The notes: generated by a model not told the origin, from the sequence alone. Shown: positions 32,759 to 42,064, numbered from the stretch's first letter. The stretch is DNA of 45,761 bases from Runella limosa DSM 17973 (GCF_000482465.1 NZ_KI519423.1:1-45761); one strand, 5' to 3'. A program made the numbers and translations.

Positions 32759-33934
32759 TTGGTCAAATCGCGTGTTTTTTACCCAAAACGCTGCTTTTTC
32801 CTGTTTTTTATTCTTTTTTCATTGGCTGCTAAAGCCGAGGTAGGCCCCAACAAGCAGTACTTTTTGGTCAAAGATTTGACCCAAGATTGGCTAGTATATG
32901 ACCAACGCGAGAAAGAATATGTCCCCTACGTCACTGAGCAACACAACACCCAGCTTTCAATCAACACCATTGTTGATATTGAAAGCAATCGGCATTATGA
33001 ACTATTAATCTATGTCGATAAAAACAATTATTTGTTTTTGAACAGCTCTTTGAAACAAAACCTAAAAGGTGGACAATGGTACGTAATGAGCATTGATAGT
33101 TTGTACAAAGTGTATCGCCGTCCGCAGCTCATGCTTACACTTTACGGCACACCTGGGCAAGTTGGCAAAACGATCCTCATTGGCCATAAAAAAGCCGCCA
33201 TCGAAAAACTCATCACCATTGAAGAAGAGTCATTTCTAAATCTTCTTCCCAAAGAAGACGCCCGCATTTCCAATTTTTTTATTCTTGGAATGTTGTTTTT
33301 ACTCTCCTTTGCTGCTTTTCTTTTCAACGGTTATCCACGCGCCTTCGAACGGCTCTATAGCCTCCCCGATTTGTTTCAAGTAGATGTGCGTGATGAATCG
33401 TTTCTTATCAACAAGCCCTTCAGTCGAGTCAACCTGCTGTTTGTCGTACTCTTGTGTTTGGAGCTCGGCTATTTGTATATTTTTACCCAAGACAAACAAT
33501 ATAATTTATTCTCGTCCAAAGAACTCATTCTCTCTGGTCAATCGCTTTTTGATACTTGGGTTGATTACTTCAAGGTCATCTTCATTTGCTTGGGCTTGCT
33601 GTTTGCAAAATACGTGGGTCTGTACATTCTGGGCACTTTATACAACCTAGAAGGAATTGCTAATATCCATTTTTTCAAAATCCTGCAATCCTCTCTACTA
33701 TTTTACAGCAGCCTGCTTCTTTTGACGGCTTTGACGTCGTTTTATATCGTTGATTGGAGTGTTTTGGTGCGTTCTATGCTGCTTATACCAGGCGTAATTT
33801 TCTACGTTTTGAGGATAATTCTCATCTTCTTTACAATTAGCAGGAGCACAACTGTTAAAAGTTTATATTTAATTTCGTACCTTTGCATCGTCGAATTAAT
33901 CCCCCTCATCATCGGGGTTAGGTATGCCCTGTAG
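32759..33934 (+). CDS. DUF4271-family membrane protein
   Basis: The frame has no ATG near its beginning. The TTG at 32759 gives 391 residues and puts a basic N-terminus (VKSRVFYPKR) before a signal peptide (FFLFFILFSLAAKAEV), a better start than TTG 32648, which lies inside the sucD terminator; TTG 32702 is also possible. The N-terminal 150 or so mature residues form an exported beta-rich part. One helix follows at about residues 180-198, and the C-terminal half has about six hydrophobic helices, the DUF4271 region. The function of this family is unknown. It is 11 bases before hemD, an arrangement that is common in this phylum. Confidence 0.8.
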   Translation: MVKSRVFYPKRCFFLFFILFSLAAKAEVGPNKQYFLVKDLTQDWLVYDQREKEYVPYVTEQHNTQLSINTIVDIESNRHYELLIYVDKNNYLFLNSSLKQNLKGGQWYVMSIDSLYKVYRRPQLMLTLYGTPGQVGKTILIGHKKAAIEKLITIEEESFLNLLPKEDARISNFFILGMLFLLSFAAFLFNGYPRAFERLYSLPDLFQVDVRDESFLINKPFSRVNLLFVVLLCLELGYLYIFTQDKQYNLFSSKELILSGQSLFDTWVDYFKVIFICLGLLFAKYVGLYILGTLYNLEGIANIHFFKILQSSLLFYSSLLLLTALTSFYIVDWSVLVRSMLLIPGVIFYVLRIILIFFTISRSTTVKSLYLISYLCIVELIPLIIGVRYAL

Positions 33935-33945
33935 GAAGTTGTGAT

Positions 33946-34728
33946 ATGAGTGAAACGATTTTGATGCAACAAGACCGATTGAATAAAGTAGAGAGTATTC
34001 TTGTCTCACAAGCTCGTCCAAGTGACGAAAAATCCCCTTACTTCGAGTTAGCGCGCTGGTACAACCTCAAGGTTGATTTCCGTCCGTTTATAGAAATACA
34101 AGGGATATCATACAAAGATTTTCGTAAACAGAAAATCAACATTATGGACCATACGGCTATCATCTTTACGAGCCGTAACGCTGTTGACCACTTCTTCCGA
34201 ATCTGTAAGGAGGCCAAGCTCGAAATGCCCGCCGAAATGAAATATTTTTGCGTGACCGAGCAAACCGCCAACTATTTGCAGAAATATATTCAGATTCGAA
34301 AACGCAAAATTTTTGCGGGTCAAAAAACAGCAGCTGATTTGCTTGATCTTATCAAAAAGCACAAAAACGAAAAATTTTTATTCCCGTGCTCTGATAAGCG
34401 CCGCAATGATATTCCTGAGTTTATGGGCAACCATGAATTACACCTAACGGAAGCAGTGATGTACGAAACCGTGTCAGCCGACTTATCCGACTTGACCGAT
34501 GTGTATTACGACATTTTGTGCTTTTTTAGCCCATCAGGAATCACGTCTTTGTTCCGTAATTTCCCTGATTTTGAGCAAAATAAAACCCGTATTGCTGCCT
34601 TTGGTCCAACAACCGCCAAAGCAGTAACGGATGCCGGTTTGATTTTGGACATTGAAGCACCAATGCCCAACGCTCCTTCTATGACAGGGGCACTCGAAAT
34701 TTACATTAAAAAGGCCAATAACCTTTAA
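33946..34728 (+). CDS. hemD: Uroporphyrinogen-III synthase
   Basis: The 260-residue protein has the HemD two-domain outline with weak sequence conservation: a first alpha/beta domain with IDFRPFIEIQ-like strand, DHTAIIFTSRNAVDHFFRI (the 'fTS.ngv..f' pattern), and a second domain ending with LCFFSPSGITSLFRNFPDF, IAAFGPTTAKAVTDAGL. The enzyme closes hydroxymethylbilane into uroporphyrinogen III for haem and related cofactors, in the cytoplasm. It is translated just after DUF4271 and ends before a strong terminator, so the two form an operon. Haem is needed for the respiratory cytochromes elsewhere in the window, though no direct link is shown. Confidence 0.92.
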   Translation: MSETILMQQDRLNKVESILVSQARPSDEKSPYFELARWYNLKVDFRPFIEIQGISYKDFRKQKINIMDHTAIIFTSRNAVDHFFRICKEAKLEMPAEMKYFCVTEQTANYLQKYIQIRKRKIFAGQKTAADLLDLIKKHKNEKFLFPCSDKRRNDIPEFMGNHELHLTEAVMYETVSADLSDLTDVYYDILCFFSPSGITSLFRNFPDFEQNKTRIAAFGPTTAKAVTDAGLILDIEAPMPNAPSMTGALEIYIKKANNL

Positions 34729-34805
34729 AAGTAAAGCAACAAAACACCATTCCAATGAACTCTTGGAGGTAGTTGCAACATTAGAATCATTTTATGCGTT
34801 AAGAT

Positions 34806-34832
34806 AAGGGTTGAGTCTTCAACCCTTTTTTT
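34806..34832 (+). terminator. Terminator of the DUF4271-hemD unit
   Basis: AAGGGTTGA, loop GTCT, TCAACCCTT form a perfect 9-bp stem leading into seven or more T. A TTG start of the next frame at 34811 lies within it and is therefore rejected. Confidence 0.9.
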
Positions 34833-34888
34833 ATATCAAATTTTTTTCCCTAATTGTCGTTTGTATTGAAAATACCCCCTTTTTCTCT

Positions 34889-35848
34889 ATGAAATACCCA
34901 CGGCTACTTCTATTGAGTATTATAAGTTGGTTAGGACATTCTGCCATCTCGCACGCCCAGCAGGACGCACAGTTTACGCTTTTTCCTTTCAGCCAACTTT
35001 ATTTTAACCCAGCTACGGCAGGGGAAGACGGTACTACGCGTTTCCAGCTTATCAACCGTATGCAATGGCAAGGTTATCAAACCTCCAGCGGCGAAGGTGG
35101 CGCACCCAATACCCTGATGTTCACGGGGAGTGTACCGCTTAATTTTATTAAAAGTGCCATTGGGGTCAACTATGTAAACGACCGACTTGGCGCCATGGGT
35201 AGCCAAGAAGTACAGTTGTCGTATGCTTACAAGATGAACATCAACGATAATACCCTAGCGCTTGGCGCGCGCGTCGGATTTCAGAACCGTTACATTGATT
35301 TTAATAAATTAATCTCGCGTGACCCAGGTGATCCACTGATTCCAACAGGCCGACTGGGACAAAGCCAGCCTGACATTGCTTTGGGGGCTTTTTATGATGC
35401 TACCACCTTTTACGTAGGCGCGAGTATTAACCACCTCAACCGTCCGAAGTTTAGTTTGAGTGGAGATGCTCAAAATGCCTTGGAACCTAACGCTTATCTA
35501 ACCGCAGGTTATCGTTTTGAGCCTATTTATGGTCTGATTGTTCAACCAATGGTACTTGTAAAAACGCCCGTTAATTTCAGTACCAAGACCCTCTCTATCG
35601 AAGGAGGTGCCATGGCGACTTGGAATGACTGGATTTTTGGCGGCATTACCTACCGCTTACAGGAATCTGTCAATTTGCTTGCTGGGGTCAATTGGCAATC
35701 ATTTCGATTGGGTGGAGCGGTCGATTTAACAGGTTTTGGTAGAACAACCAAAGCCCCTGCATCGTTTGAAATGATGTTATCGTATGCCTTACCACCATTT
35801 GTTAAGCGGAAAGCAATGCCAGTTCGTACACCACGATTTAGATATTAG
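34889..35848 (+). CDS. PorP/SprF-family type IX secretion membrane protein
   Basis: From the ATG at 34889 the protein has 319 residues with a signal peptide (MKYPRLLLLSIISWLGHSAI, cleaved near SHAQQ). The family signature is at the mature N-terminus: QQDAQFTLFPFSQLYFNPATAG. The remainder is a strand-rich outer-membrane barrel ending in an aromatic tail (RFRY). PorP/SprF proteins attach T9SS cargo or the SprB-type adhesins to the cell surface or rotor. The gldKLMN operon is next on the same strand, as in many gliding Bacteroidota. The gap of 276 bases contains a likely promoter for gldK, so this gene may be a separate transcript. Confidence 0.92.
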   Translation: MKYPRLLLLSIISWLGHSAISHAQQDAQFTLFPFSQLYFNPATAGEDGTTRFQLINRMQWQGYQTSSGEGGAPNTLMFTGSVPLNFIKSAIGVNYVNDRLGAMGSQEVQLSYAYKMNINDNTLALGARVGFQNRYIDFNKLISRDPGDPLIPTGRLGQSQPDIALGAFYDATTFYVGASINHLNRPKFSLSGDAQNALEPNAYLTAGYRFEPIYGLIVQPMVLVKTPVNFSTKTLSIEGGAMATWNDWIFGGITYRLQESVNLLAGVNWQSFRLGGAVDLTGFGRTTKAPASFEMMLSYALPPFVKRKAMPVRTPRFRY

Positions 35849-35954
35849 AAACAATCATCATTACCCTATTTATCAACTGTATTCTACTATTTGCTGAAAC
35901 TTTTTTACTACGACAAGCCATTTGGCAGAATTATTGTTAGACCACCAGTACAGG

Positions 35955-35989
35955 TTTGATAAAAAGTTATCGCTTTTTTAGTAATTTTG
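35955..35989 (+). promoter_or_regulatory. Candidate Bacteroidota-type promoter of gldKLMN
   Basis: TTTG (35955-35958) and TAATTTTG (35982-35989) fit the phylum's -33 TTTG and -7 TAnnTTTG boxes, although the spacer of 23 bases is longer than usual. Transcription would start near 35996, leaving an untranslated leader of about 130 bases before gldK. Confidence 0.4.
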
Positions 35990-36124
35990 GGCTGTTTTTA
36001 GAATTTTTAGGGCTCAGTAGCGAACTAATTGCGATAATAAACAACAGAAATTTAAAAACAAGCACACAATAAACTCATAGAACTTCGTTTCTATACTGAA
36101 ATTTTGAATCTAACGGGAATAACC

Positions 36125-37240
36125 ATGAACAAAAGGGGATTTTTCGGCTATGCCACCAAAGGAGCTTGGATTGTGATGGTAGCAGTCATGCTACAAAGCT
36201 GCGGTTTTGTCAAAGACAAATTTGGCGGTAAAAACAGCAAAGGAGGGAGTAAAGGTGGCAAAAAAGGAGCCAAACAAGAGGTCGGTGTTCGGAATGGGGA
36301 AGTCATTGCAGCTGGTCGTAAAGATTACAAGCAAGATACGCCCTATGGTATGGTCTTGATTCCTTCGGGCTCGTTCATGATGGGACAAGCTGATGAAGAT
36401 GTAGCAGCAACGCAGGTAAACTTCAACCGCCGCGTGACAATTACTTCTTTCTACATGGACGATACTGAAATCACCAACCACGAGTACCGTCAATTCGTCA
36501 CTGCTTTGATGACCGACTCACTTTCTGTGCTAGGTGAAGAAGAAATCATGGCGAAATACCACCCAGATACGACAGTATGGCGGAAAGACTTCACCTACCA
36601 CAATGGTGACCCAATGACTGAGTATTATTTCTCGCACCCAGCCTTCGATACATACCCTGTCGTAGGTGTTAGCTGGAAAGCCGCTCGCTATTTCTCAACT
36701 TGGCGCTCTAATCTGTACAACGATTACCGTTCAAAAGAAGGGAAATACAGCTCACCTAAGTTCCGTCTTCCTACCGAAGCAGAATGGGAATGGGCAGCGC
36801 GTGGTGGTCGTGCTTCGGCCAAATATCCTTGGGGTAACCCTTACGTAGCCAATGGAAAAGGTTGTTTCCTTGCTAACTTTAAACCACAACGTGGTAACTA
36901 CGACGCCGACGGCTACCCTTACACTGCTCCTGCCAATGCCTACAACGCCAACGATTATGGCCTTTATAACATGGCAGGTAACGTAGCCGAATGGACACTA
37001 GATGCCTTTGCCGACAATGCGACCGTTGTTAACTGGGATATGAACCCAATGAATGATAATCCTGACGAACCACGTAAAATTATCCGTGGTGGTTCATGGA
37101 AAGACGTCGCTTACTTCCTCGAAACAGGAACACGTAGCTGGGAATATGAAGACAACAAACGCGCTTTCATCGGTTTCCGTTGCGTGGTCGAAAACCTAGC
37201 AGGACGTGCCGCAACTGCTCGCGGAGGACGTAAAAGATAA
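36125..37240 (+). CDS. gldK: Gliding motility lipoprotein GldK
   Basis: From the ATG at 36125 the protein has 371 residues, with a lipobox ending at Cys26 (VMLQSC), a Lys/Gly-rich linker (about 30-50) and a formylglycine-generating-enzyme-like (SUMF1) domain. Visible parts are GMVLIPSGSFMMGQADED, FYMDDTEITNHEYRQFV, FRLPTEAEWEWAARGG and IIRGGSWKD, ending in GFRCVVEN. The enzyme's catalytic role is lost in GldK; it forms, with GldN, the periplasmic ring of the type IX secretion machine attached to the outer membrane. It is the first gene of gldKLMN. A hairpin after it may reduce transcription of the following genes. Confidence 0.96.
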   Translation: MNKRGFFGYATKGAWIVMVAVMLQSCGFVKDKFGGKNSKGGSKGGKKGAKQEVGVRNGEVIAAGRKDYKQDTPYGMVLIPSGSFMMGQADEDVAATQVNFNRRVTITSFYMDDTEITNHEYRQFVTALMTDSLSVLGEEEIMAKYHPDTTVWRKDFTYHNGDPMTEYYFSHPAFDTYPVVGVSWKAARYFSTWRSNLYNDYRSKEGKYSSPKFRLPTEAEWEWAARGGRASAKYPWGNPYVANGKGCFLANFKPQRGNYDADGYPYTAPANAYNANDYGLYNMAGNVAEWTLDAFADNATVVNWDMNPMNDNPDEPRKIIRGGSWKDVAYFLETGTRSWEYEDNKRAFIGFRCVVENLAGRAATARGGRKR

Positions 37241-37261
37241 TCCATCAAAATGATTTTACTG

Positions 37262-37299
37262 AATTGGGGTGCTGCCCATAAAGCGGCACCCCAATTTTT
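37262..37299 (+). terminator. Hairpin between gldK and gldL, probable partial terminator
   Basis: AATTGGGGTGCTG (37262-37274) pairs with CGGCACCCCAATT (37284-37296) with one mismatch, and ends in a run of five T followed by G. It lies inside the conserved gldKLMN operon, so it may lower, not stop, expression of gldLMN relative to gldK. An alternative is a second promoter before gldL. Confidence 0.7.
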
Positions 37300-37364
37300 G
37301 TCCCTTTCTGTATTAAAACAAATAATTTCTAACTGATCTCATAACCAATTTTTTTGATTAAATC

Positions 37365-38171
37365 ATGGCAGCACAAAAGCAAGGTATTTTCTGGAGTAAA
37401 ATAGTCCCTACTGCTTATGCGCTCGGTGCAGCGGTTGTTATCATCGGTGCCTGGGCAAAAATTACTCACGTCGAAGGTGGCGGTGAGATTCTAACAGTTG
37501 GTCTTTTGACTGAAGCTTTCATTTTCGTATTATATGCAGTTCAAAGTTTTCTATATCCTGCTGCCGACGAATACGCTTGGGAAAAAGTATATCCTGAATT
37601 ATTAGATGACTCGGCACCAGTAGCCGCTCCTCGCAAAGAAGAGAAAAAAGGGACTGGCTTAACTGCCAACATGGACAAAATGCTTGCTGAAGCAAACATC
37701 ACTCCTGAGATTTTCCAAAATTTGGGTAAAAGCTTTAAGAGCTTGACGGATAATGTTTCAAAAATCGGCGATTTGACGGACGCAACCGTAGCGACGAACG
37801 ATTACGCTAAAAATGTAAAAACAGCATCTGGCGCAATCAACGAAATGAACAAGTCGTACGGAGTAGCTATCAACGCCATGTCATCAATGGCGGATGCGAC
37901 CAAAGACGCACAACAATACCGTGAGCAGTTTCAGCTCATTACTAAAAACATGGGCGCCCTTAATGCAGTTTACGAACTAGAATTGCAAGATACTACGAAG
38001 CATTTGAAAGCGATGAACGCTTTCTACGGTAATTTGACGACTGCCATGTCAAACATGGCTGATGCGACAAAAGAATCACAGCAGTTCAAAGCCGAAATGT
38101 CTAAGTTGACTACCAACATCACGTCGCTTAACAATGTGTATGGTAACATGCTTGCTGCCATGCGTGGCTAA
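37365..38171 (+). CDS. gldL: Gliding motility protein GldL
   Basis: The 268-residue protein has two N-terminal membrane helices (about 10-32 and 40-63: IVPTAYALGAAVVIIGAWAK, ILTVGLLTEAFIFVLYAVQS) with the polar and acidic residues expected of the proton-conducting rotary motor. A long cytoplasmic helical tail (from about 90) follows with repeated patterns such as MSSMADATKDAQQYREQF and MSNMADATKESQQFKAEM, a duplicated segment. GldL forms the inner-membrane motor with GldM and powers secretion and gliding. It lies 72 bases before gldM in the usual order. Confidence 0.96.
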   Translation: MAAQKQGIFWSKIVPTAYALGAAVVIIGAWAKITHVEGGGEILTVGLLTEAFIFVLYAVQSFLYPAADEYAWEKVYPELLDDSAPVAAPRKEEKKGTGLTANMDKMLAEANITPEIFQNLGKSFKSLTDNVSKIGDLTDATVATNDYAKNVKTASGAINEMNKSYGVAINAMSSMADATKDAQQYREQFQLITKNMGALNAVYELELQDTTKHLKAMNAFYGNLTTAMSNMADATKESQQFKAEMSKLTTNITSLNNVYGNMLAAMRG

Positions 38172-38242
38172 AACGTGTTCTTAGGTGTCTTACCAAGAGC
38201 AAGTATCTGTAATACCGTAAACTAAAACTGTAATCTACAAAA

Positions 38243-39838
38243 ATGGCAGGAGGAAAAGAGTCACCCCGGCAGAAGATGATCGGGATGATGTATCTAGTAC
38301 TAACAGCGATGTTGGCCTTGCAAGTGAGTTCGGCGTTATTGGAAAAATTCCAATTGTTGAACACAAGTATGGAAGGTTCGGCAAATGCTGCCAATAAAAT
38401 AAATCAAAGAACGGTTGAAAGCATCCGCGACAAAGTGGAAAAGTCTGGAAACCGTGCGTTTGAAGTCGCTATCGTAAAACAAGCCGAAGATGTGCGCAAA
38501 ATCGCCAGCGGGATTGTATCAGAGATAGATGCCATCAAAACAAAACTTATCGACGAAGCGGGTGGTGGAATTGACCCTGAAACGGGCAAAGTGAAAAACC
38601 CCAACGAAGAAGATAAAGTGGCTATCTACATGATTGGTCCTGGTAAAAATGGAAAAGCGTATGAGCTTAAAAGCAAGTTGAACGGATTTGTTGACCAAAT
38701 GAACAAGCTTGCTGGTACGAACTTTGCTCCGTTGGCACTCGACGGCAAAGACGACCCGCTCGCTAAACGTGATGCTGATCAGCGTAACAAAGATTTTGCC
38801 GCTATCAACTTTGAACAAACACCAGTTCCAGCAGCGTTGGCGGTATTGAGCCAGCGTCAATCGGAAATCCGCCGTTTGGAAGCAGAGGTGTTGGATGCCC
38901 TCGCCGCAAAAGTAGGGGCGAAAGACATCAAGTTTGACAAAATTTTGGCCATGATTAGCGCCGAATCGAAGGTGGTTGTGGCTGGGACGAAGTTCAAAGG
39001 CGAAATGTTCATTGCCGCTTCTTCTAGTGCGCTTACCCCACGTATGAGCTTGGGTGGTTCTCCAGTACGCGTTCAAGACGGAAAAGGAATCATTGAGTTT
39101 ACGGCTCAAGGTGGTGCATACGACAAAGATGGTTTGGCCACAAAAGTATTGCAAGGAGTTATTTCATTCCCAACTCCAAGCGGTCGTGATACGTCTATTT
39201 CAATGAAATATGAGTATAAAGTAGCTCGTCCAACTTACCAAATCGAAACAGGGACGTTGCCTCCGCTTTACCTTGGTTGTAAAAACGTGTTGAGCGTACA
39301 AAGTGCCGCACTTGGTGCGTTGTGGAATCCATCATTTGGTGGCGATGGTGCCGAATTTATCAACAATGGTAAAGGAAAAGTAATCATCGTACCAAACAGC
39401 CGAAACGTAACCCTCAGCATCTCAAACCAAGGGAATGTAATGGGTAATGAGCCATTCCGCGTTACACCAGTTCCTCGTCCAAGTCTTGAGTATTATATCA
39501 ATGGAGCTTTGGCAGATGAGCGTAAAGGTGTTCAGGCAAGTATGGCACGTAGCATCCGCGTGGATGCCGTTGCTGACCCTAGCTTTAAAGCTTTCTCGCC
39601 TGAAGACGCAAGTTTCCGTGTTTCAGAAATGACTGTTCGACTTGTACGCAACAACCGCCCTGTTGGTCAGCCTGTTTCTATCAGTGGCCCGAGTGGTTCT
39701 ATTGCACCATTGGCATCCCAAGCTCAGGCTGGTGACCGTCTGTTCATTGAGGTTTCGGGCGTTCAACGTAAAAACTTTAAAGGAAGCGTAAATGATGCGG
39801 GTTTACCTACCCAGTTGAGAAACATTCCTTTGAACTAA
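38243..39838 (+). CDS. gldM: Gliding motility protein GldM
   Basis: The 531-residue protein begins with a short cytoplasmic stretch (MAGGKESPRQK) and one membrane helix (about 12-33, MIGMMYLVLTAMLALQVSSA), then a helical periplasmic domain and three beta domains as in known GldM/PorM structures. Its GldM family N-terminal motif is intact. GldM forms a dimeric shaft across the periplasm that passes motion from the GldL motor to the GldK-GldN ring. The coding frame is continuous and full length. Spacing to gldN is 76 bases without a visible terminator. Confidence 0.96.
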   Translation: MAGGKESPRQKMIGMMYLVLTAMLALQVSSALLEKFQLLNTSMEGSANAANKINQRTVESIRDKVEKSGNRAFEVAIVKQAEDVRKIASGIVSEIDAIKTKLIDEAGGGIDPETGKVKNPNEEDKVAIYMIGPGKNGKAYELKSKLNGFVDQMNKLAGTNFAPLALDGKDDPLAKRDADQRNKDFAAINFEQTPVPAALAVLSQRQSEIRRLEAEVLDALAAKVGAKDIKFDKILAMISAESKVVVAGTKFKGEMFIAASSSALTPRMSLGGSPVRVQDGKGIIEFTAQGGAYDKDGLATKVLQGVISFPTPSGRDTSISMKYEYKVARPTYQIETGTLPPLYLGCKNVLSVQSAALGALWNPSFGGDGAEFINNGKGKVIIVPNSRNVTLSISNQGNVMGNEPFRVTPVPRPSLEYYINGALADERKGVQASMARSIRVDAVADPSFKAFSPEDASFRVSEMTVRLVRNNRPVGQPVSISGPSGSIAPLASQAQAGDRLFIEVSGVQRKNFKGSVNDAGLPTQLRNIPLN

Positions 39839-39914
39839 TATTTTTGCAGGAAACAAGCATATCGTTTGTAACAAATTGTTCGTTAATACCCTAGCGAATT
39901 AAATACAAAATAAA

Positions 39915-40988
39915 ATGAACAGAGTCAAAACCTTATTGGGATGCGTAGCATTAGCTACTGTGAGCTTAGGAGCGTTGGCGCAGGAGAAAGATAACCGTGG
40001 GGTTAATCCGCTCTCAGTACGTGAATTTAATGATGCAGACATCATGATGAAACGTACACTGTGGCGTCGGTTGGATTTGAAGGAAAAGCAAAACCAGCCC
40101 ATGTTTTCAAAAGGTAACGAAATCACCAAGTACATCATGGACGCCGTGAAAGCGGGGCTTTTGGATGCTTACGTTGACCAAGATATGACCAAGAAAATGA
40201 CGATGGACGAGTTTGTCAAAAAACTCCAAATCCCTAACCAAGGTCAAGTACTAACGGAAGAAGAAAAGAAAGCTGGCTTTGGGCTCGACAACGCTACTAC
40301 AGGTACAGACGGCTGGGGAGACACCAAAAAGGATGACAAAAAAACAGCTGCCAAACCTGCTGATGATGGCTGGGGTAGTACTCCTAAGAAAGAAACTCAG
40401 CCCGTTGATGATGGTTGGGGTGCTCCAACTAAAAAGAAAACCACAAAAGGTAAAAAAGGAGCTGTTGTAGCGAAAGTTCAACCTCCAAAAGTGGATTCTA
40501 CAGAAATCAAGAAGAAGATGGCCGAAGAAGCTGCTGCTAAAGCCGCCGCAGAAGCCACTGCACTTGCTGAGAACATGTACTTCCCTGATCAGTTGTCAGT
40601 ATTGGAGATTAAAGAAGACTGGGTGTTTGACCGCAAGCGTTCACGCCAATACTATGACATTCAGACCGTTACAATCTATATTCCTGCCGATGTACACCCC
40701 GCTGGCCTTGAAATGCCTGTGGCTACAATTAAGTACAAAGACTTGGATAAACTTTTCCGTAGCGACCCGAAAAAATTCATTTGGTTTAACGAATACAACA
40801 CCGCTCAACACAAAAACCTAGCCGATGCCTTCGACTTGCGTTTGTTCAACGGTCGTATTACAAGACTTTCAAACCCAATGGATCGCGACCTTATTAGTAT
40901 CTATGGTAGCGAAAAATCAGCACTTTGGAAATCAATTCAAGTAGAAAACGAATTGATGGAACTAGAGCACGGTTTGTGGGAATACTAA
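39915..40988 (+). CDS. gldN: Gliding motility protein GldN with a DGWG-repeat insertion
   Basis: The 357-residue protein has a signal peptide (ending LGALAQEK), a GldN N-terminal part (NPLSVREFNDADIMMKRTLW, with the family motif 'I...D..y.KR.W') and a C-terminal part (WVFDRKRSRQYYDIQTVTIYI, LWKSIQVENELMELEHGLWE). Between them (about 130-215) is a low-complexity linker with three DGWG units, Lys/Thr-rich stretches and an Ala/Glu-rich helix; this makes it longer than many GldN proteins. GldN forms the periplasmic ring with GldK in the T9SS. It is the last gene of the operon, followed by a strong terminator. Confidence 0.95.
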   Translation: MNRVKTLLGCVALATVSLGALAQEKDNRGVNPLSVREFNDADIMMKRTLWRRLDLKEKQNQPMFSKGNEITKYIMDAVKAGLLDAYVDQDMTKKMTMDEFVKKLQIPNQGQVLTEEEKKAGFGLDNATTGTDGWGDTKKDDKKTAAKPADDGWGSTPKKETQPVDDGWGAPTKKKTTKGKKGAVVAKVQPPKVDSTEIKKKMAEEAAAKAAAEATALAENMYFPDQLSVLEIKEDWVFDRKRSRQYYDIQTVTIYIPADVHPAGLEMPVATIKYKDLDKLFRSDPKKFIWFNEYNTAQHKNLADAFDLRLFNGRITRLSNPMDRDLISIYGSEKSALWKSIQVENELMELEHGLWEY

Positions 40989-41004
40989 TCCAATGACACT
41001 ACAG

Positions 41005-41033
41005 AAAAAGGCGACCCTCGGGTCGCCTTTTTT
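41005..41033. terminator. Bidirectional terminator between gldN and the glycosyltransferase gene
   Basis: GGCGACCC and GGGTCGCC form a tight GC-rich stem, flanked by five A on the left and six T on the right, so it gives a T run on both strands. It separates the converging gldN (plus) and glycosyltransferase (minus) genes. Confidence 0.92.
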
Positions 41034-41053
41034 ATGTTCCAGCTTTTTGTTTC

Positions 41054-42064
41054 CTAAGAAGGATACTCTATATGAGCGCCCGTTTCGCGGTGGGTTTTGG
41101 CTTCAAATAATCGCGTCCACCCTTCTTGAATAAAACCAAATCCATAACCAAACAACTGTACAAATGCCGCAATAACGCTCAAAAAACCAACTTTTACGCT
41201 TTTAGACTGACGGGTAGCATCCATAAAAAGGAGCGTGACGTAAAGGCAAAGAAAACCCGCACCCAAATAAAATAACCACGGATGAATCAACCCTAAAAAG
41301 GGAATACTCAGGCAACCCAGCGTAAATAACAGAGGAAAAGTATGTACTAATTTCAACTCAGTAGGATAAAATCTCCCAATATTGATACGAGCCCGACCAA
41401 AAAAACGCAATTGTCTAAAGAAAGCCCCAAAGCCCGTTCTTCGCTTATGGTATATAAAAGCTTCGGGAATGAGGGCTGATTTAAAACCAAATCGAAGTGC
41501 AGAAATACTAAAAATAATATCCTCCCCCATTCGGCTAATTTGAAAGCCACCCGTTTTTTCCCATACTTGTCTCGACAGCCCCATATTAAAACTTCTTGGG
41601 TGAAACGTACCTCCTAGATTGCTTTTTTTACCCCGAATCCCGCCCGTCGTAAAAACGGACGTCATCGAGTAGCTGATTGCCTTTTGAATGGGTGTAAAGC
41701 TGGGATGATCCGTGTCGGGGCCACCATACAAATCCACATAGTCGGTATTTAAGCGATTGTCAACTATCGCTAAATAATTGGGTTCTAAAAGTGCATCCGA
41801 GTCCAAAAGAATAAAATAGTCTCCTTTGGCACGTTCAAAGCCATGGTTTCTGGCAAACCCCTGTCCGCCGTTTTCTTTGTAGTAGTAAGCAATATCTAAT
41901 TGTGACTTAAAAGAGTCCACAACGTCTTTACATTTGATTTTGGAGCCATCTTCCACGACCACTACCTCAAAGTTTTTAAAGGTTTGTTGGGCAAGGCAAT
42001 CCAGCAATTCTCCCAATTCATCGGGGCGATTATAAACAGGTATGATAATACTATAATTGCGCAT
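41054..42064 (-). CDS. Family-2 glycosyltransferase with C-terminal membrane helices
   Basis: From the ATG at 42064 the protein has 336 residues and starts directly with the GT-A fold: MRNYSIIIPVYNRPDELGEL, then VVVVEDGS and the metal-binding DSD in YFILLDSDALLEPNY. Two or three hydrophobic helices (about 245-310) near the C-terminus anchor it to the inner membrane. It likely transfers a sugar from a nucleotide-sugar donor to a lipid-linked or surface polysaccharide; donor and acceptor are not clear. A frame extending to 42124 adds residues without family support. It is a single gene between a terminator and the divergent radC gene. Confidence 0.92.
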   Translation of the reverse strand: MRNYSIIIPVYNRPDELGELLDCLAQQTFKNFEVVVVEDGSKIKCKDVVDSFKSQLDIAYYYKENGGQGFARNHGFERAKGDYFILLDSDALLEPNYLAIVDNRLNTDYVDLYGGPDTDHPSFTPIQKAISYSMTSVFTTGGIRGKKSNLGGTFHPRSFNMGLSRQVWEKTGGFQISRMGEDIIFSISALRFGFKSALIPEAFIYHKRRTGFGAFFRQLRFFGRARINIGRFYPTELKLVHTFPLLFTLGCLSIPFLGLIHPWLFYLGAGFLCLYVTLLFMDATRQSKSVKVGFLSVIAAFVQLFGYGFGFIQEGWTRLFEAKTHRETGAHIEYPS

